Shown: piece after piece, positions 62,023 through 64,000 of the stretch
How the letters are laid out: the number at the start of each line of letters is the position of its first letter
Position numbering within the stretch: the first letter of the stretch is position 1
Assembly (NCBI RefSeq): GCF_000266905.1
Contig: NC_018027.1
Location: 1,240,001-1,304,000, forward strand
DNA: 64,000 bases
Direction: 5' to 3'
Source: Mycolicibacterium chubuense NBB4
GTDB lineage: Bacteria > Actinomycetota > Actinomycetes > Mycobacteriales > Mycobacteriaceae
Program-made: the position numbers and the translations under genes
The notes under the pieces: model-generated
Seen by the model: only the letters and a program-made list of their open reading frames with translations
The model's database searches: none
Told to the model about the DNA's origin: nothing

Positions 62023-63999
62023 CTACGTGCCGTCGGTACCCCGGTCGACTGAGTTCTCCGCGGTGTGGGCGCCGGCCCGGGCGGGTTTGCGCCTCCTCGA
62101 CCACAGCGCCGCCGCGACGAGAGCCAGGGCCACGACCACAGCCACCACCACGACGATGGGCACCCACCGGTTCGACGACTCCGACGTCTGCATCGCGACC
62201 GCCTGAGGACTTCGGTCGGAGTCGGCCCGGATCGCGACATTCGTGGGCACACCGGCCGCGCCGGCAGCGAGCACATCTCCGGTCAGCTCGGACCAGCCGC
62301 CTCGCAGACCTTCGATGTAGTTCAGCAGCGGATCGACCAGACTCCATGACGCGGTCGTCGTGATCAGCACGACCGAACGGTTGTGCGGCCGGTCGGCGAA
62401 GGCCTGGATCGATCCCAGCCCGTCGGTGATGTCGGCGCGCAGCTCGGTGGGGAGACGCACGTCGATCGCGGTGCCGTCACCGCCGACCGGCGGGTTCAGC
62501 GACGTCTTGGCTATCGCAGCGGAATTCGCGACGATCAACGCCCCGGAGTCGCCGTCGACGGCGGTCTTGAGGTCCACCACCTTCGGCGCCAGTTGCTGGT
62601 TCGTCAGACGCGCGATCGCCGAAATCGTCCGAGCGGCGTAGATCAGCTGGTCCGGGCTGCTGCCATCGAACGCGACCATGAAGCTGGGGCTGAACTCCGA
62701 CGGCAGCGCGCCGAAGCCGGCGAGCGGAGGTCCGCCGCGACGCAGAGTCAGCGTCGATTGCGGATCGATCTGGAAGGTGATCGGTGCGATCAACGGTCCG
62801 CACGTCTGGTGTGGCGTGTAAGTCAGGGCCATGTCGAGGTTCAGGTACTGGGTGAAGTCCTGGCTCGGCACGTCGAACGTCGCGTCCAGCCGGCCGGAGT
62901 TGTTGAGAGCGCTCCGATACACGACCGCGTTGTTCGTCCGGATGACGACACTCGCTGCGTCATCGTTGGGAACCGGCGTGTAATCGGCGAGCAGATGAAC
63001 CTGCACGCCCTCCACGCGGCCGTTGCCCAGCGCAGAGCGATCGACGCCCACGCTCACGGTGCTGGTCCGCAGGACGTCGGTCTTGCCGCTCATCTTCAAC
63101 TGGCCGAAGGTCAGGGTGTCGCCGCTCACGACAGGGACGGACCCGGCCTGCTCGATGCGGGATGCCGGTGTCTGAACGAGGGTCTGCAGCTGATTGACGA
63201 GCAGCGAGACCTGGGTGGACAGTTCGTCACCACTGCCGGAGATCCGCATGTGTGCGTCTGGCGTGCCGGGGCTTTCGACCGTCAGGCCGGCCGGTCCGCC
63301 GCGCTCGACGACGATCGCGCGGGCGAGCTGTCCGGCCGGCGGCGGTGCCGCGCCCCGCGGCTGGGCGACGACCCCGATCCCCAGCGGCTGCGCGTGGTAG
63401 AGCCGTGCCAGCGTCGCGACGAGCGACAGGGCCGACTGCTGTTCTGCGGTGTCGGCGTCGGTGGGCACATAGATGCTCACCTGCTGGAGCACCGGTGGGA
63501 AGAAGGTCGCGATCGTCGTCGCGGGCGGCTCGATGCCGGAGAACACCGTCGCCATGTCGCTGAGAGTCAGCTGCTGCAGCGGGCCGCAGAAGCCGTCACC
63601 GCTGCGGGAGGTTCGCAGGGTGAGCGACAGGTCGACCGTCGACGCGCGGGTCCGCGCCGCGGAGATGTCGACGTCCAGAGGTGTCATCGCCTGGGCGGCG
63701 CCCGCAGGAGGCAGGTCGACGGTGCCGAGGAGCTTGCCGTCACTGTCGTCGATCTCGAGATAGCCCCCGTCGATGTTCATCGGGGCGTGCATCATGCCCT
63801 GCAGCCGGACGGCGGTGAGCCCCTCGGGCACCGGCAGCGTGGTCGTCGTCGGGCTGTCGGGGCCGAGGAACACCTCGGAGTTCACGCCGAGCGCCCGCCA
63901 GCCCAGCGTCACCGCGGCCGCGGGAGGCGGCTCGGCGGCATTGCTGGGCTGGGCCTGCGCCGGCCCGGCGACCGTGCCCGCCAGCATTGCTGGGAGGGT
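62023..63999 (-). CDS. BcsB-like exported membrane-anchored protein, 5' partial
   Basis: At least 654 aa are visible. An ATG at 63987 is possible, but the open frame continues upstream (TLPAMLAGTVAGPAQAQ) and the visible hydrophobic core is too short for a full signal peptide, so the real start is probably outside the window. The large exported region has VPEGLTAVRLQGMMHAPMNIDGGYLEIDDSDGKLLGTVDLPP and paired beta-sandwich-like segments, as in the BcsB cellulose synthase regulator family. A single C-terminal membrane helix (WVPIVVVVAVVVALALVAAALW) is followed by basic residues. In enterics BcsB guides exopolysaccharide export. Here no synthase gene is visible; it may lie upstream, beyond base 64000. 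Confidence 0.7.
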   Translation of the reverse strand, partial: TLPAMLAGTVAGPAQAQPSNAAEPPPAAAVTLGWRALGVNSEVFLGPDSPTTTTLPVPEGLTAVRLQGMMHAPMNIDGGYLEIDDSDGKLLGTVDLPPAGAAQAMTPLDVDISAARTRASTVDLSLTLRTSRSGDGFCGPLQQLTLSDMATVFSGIEPPATTIATFFPPVLQQVSIYVPTDADTAEQQSALSLVATLARLYHAQPLGIGVVAQPRGAAPPPAGQLARAIVVERGGPAGLTVESPGTPDAHMRISGSGDELSTQVSLLVNQLQTLVQTPASRIEQAGSVPVVSGDTLTFGQLKMSGKTDVLRTSTVSVGVDRSALGNGRVEGVQVHLLADYTPVPNDDAASVVIRTNNAVVYRSALNNSGRLDATFDVPSQDFTQYLNLDMALTYTPHQTCGPLIAPITFQIDPQSTLTLRRGGPPLAGFGALPSEFSPSFMVAFDGSSPDQLIYAARTISAIARLTNQQLAPKVVDLKTAVDGDSGALIVANSAAIAKTSLNPPVGGDGTAIDVRLPTELRADITDGLGSIQAFADRPHNRSVVLITTTASWSLVDPLLNYIEGLRGGWSELTGDVLAAGAAGVPTNVAIRADSDRSPQAVAMQTSESSNRWVPIVVVVAVVVALALVAAALWSRRRKPARAGAHTAENSVDRGTDGT

Positions 64000-64000
64000 C

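Overview
This window looks like a piece of a mycobacterial chromosome, most likely a fast-growing Mycolicibacterium-type species. It is very GC-rich. It carries sets of genes that occur together in mycobacteria: lpdA-glpD2-pseudouridine synthase, nei-lhr, pcd/lrpA-lat, usfY-rsbW-sigF, accA3 and sseA-sufE. Their relative order broadly follows the M. tuberculosis block around Rv3303c-Rv3283, inverted, with many insertions. I see no rRNA, tRNA, CRISPR array, prophage or transposase gene.

Layout. 0-3.7 kb: the 3' part of lpdA, then glpD2 and a RluA-type pseudouridine synthase. 3.7-15.3 kb: a metabolic accessory stretch with a proline-rich exported protein coupled to an SDR, a TetR gene facing a Rieske oxygenase, an enoyl-CoA hydratase, a TetR regulator divergent from a ferredoxin reductase-DesA3 desaturase pair, an arylsulfatase with a DUF1330 protein, and a DUF559/Vsr-like endonuclease. 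Its gene junctions are studded with eight copies of a 63-bp palindromic repeat. 15.3-22.9 kb: nei, lhr and a large MalT/LuxR-type regulator. 22.9-26.2 kb: a four-gene operon around a DyP-type peroxidase. 26.5-30.8 kb: small exported proteins around a hemophore-like protein, then TetR, PAS and Crp/Fnr regulators. 31-35.9 kb: an SDR, then lysine catabolism (pcd, lrpA, lat) and a membrane-anchored Mrr-like nuclease. 36-39.2 kb: the SigF stress locus, with three sites resembling SigF promoters and a STAS protein convergent with sigF.

39.4-50.6 kb: a MobA-like transferase, a small exported protein with a possible RBS-masking hairpin, a secreted VCBS/HExxH protein, accA3, an ERCC4-nuclease/Lsr2-domain fusion, a 2OG-Fe(II) oxygenase, sseA-sufE and a tandem pair of lipoproteins. 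50.9-64 kb: two neighbouring giant exported proteins (about 1,700-1,800 aa each) built from about 105-aa VCBS/cadherin-like repeats and beta-propeller-like segments, facing a BcsB-like membrane protein whose N-terminus lies beyond the window. This last block looks like a cell-surface/matrix module.

All family assignments come from reading motifs by eye. No database search was possible.
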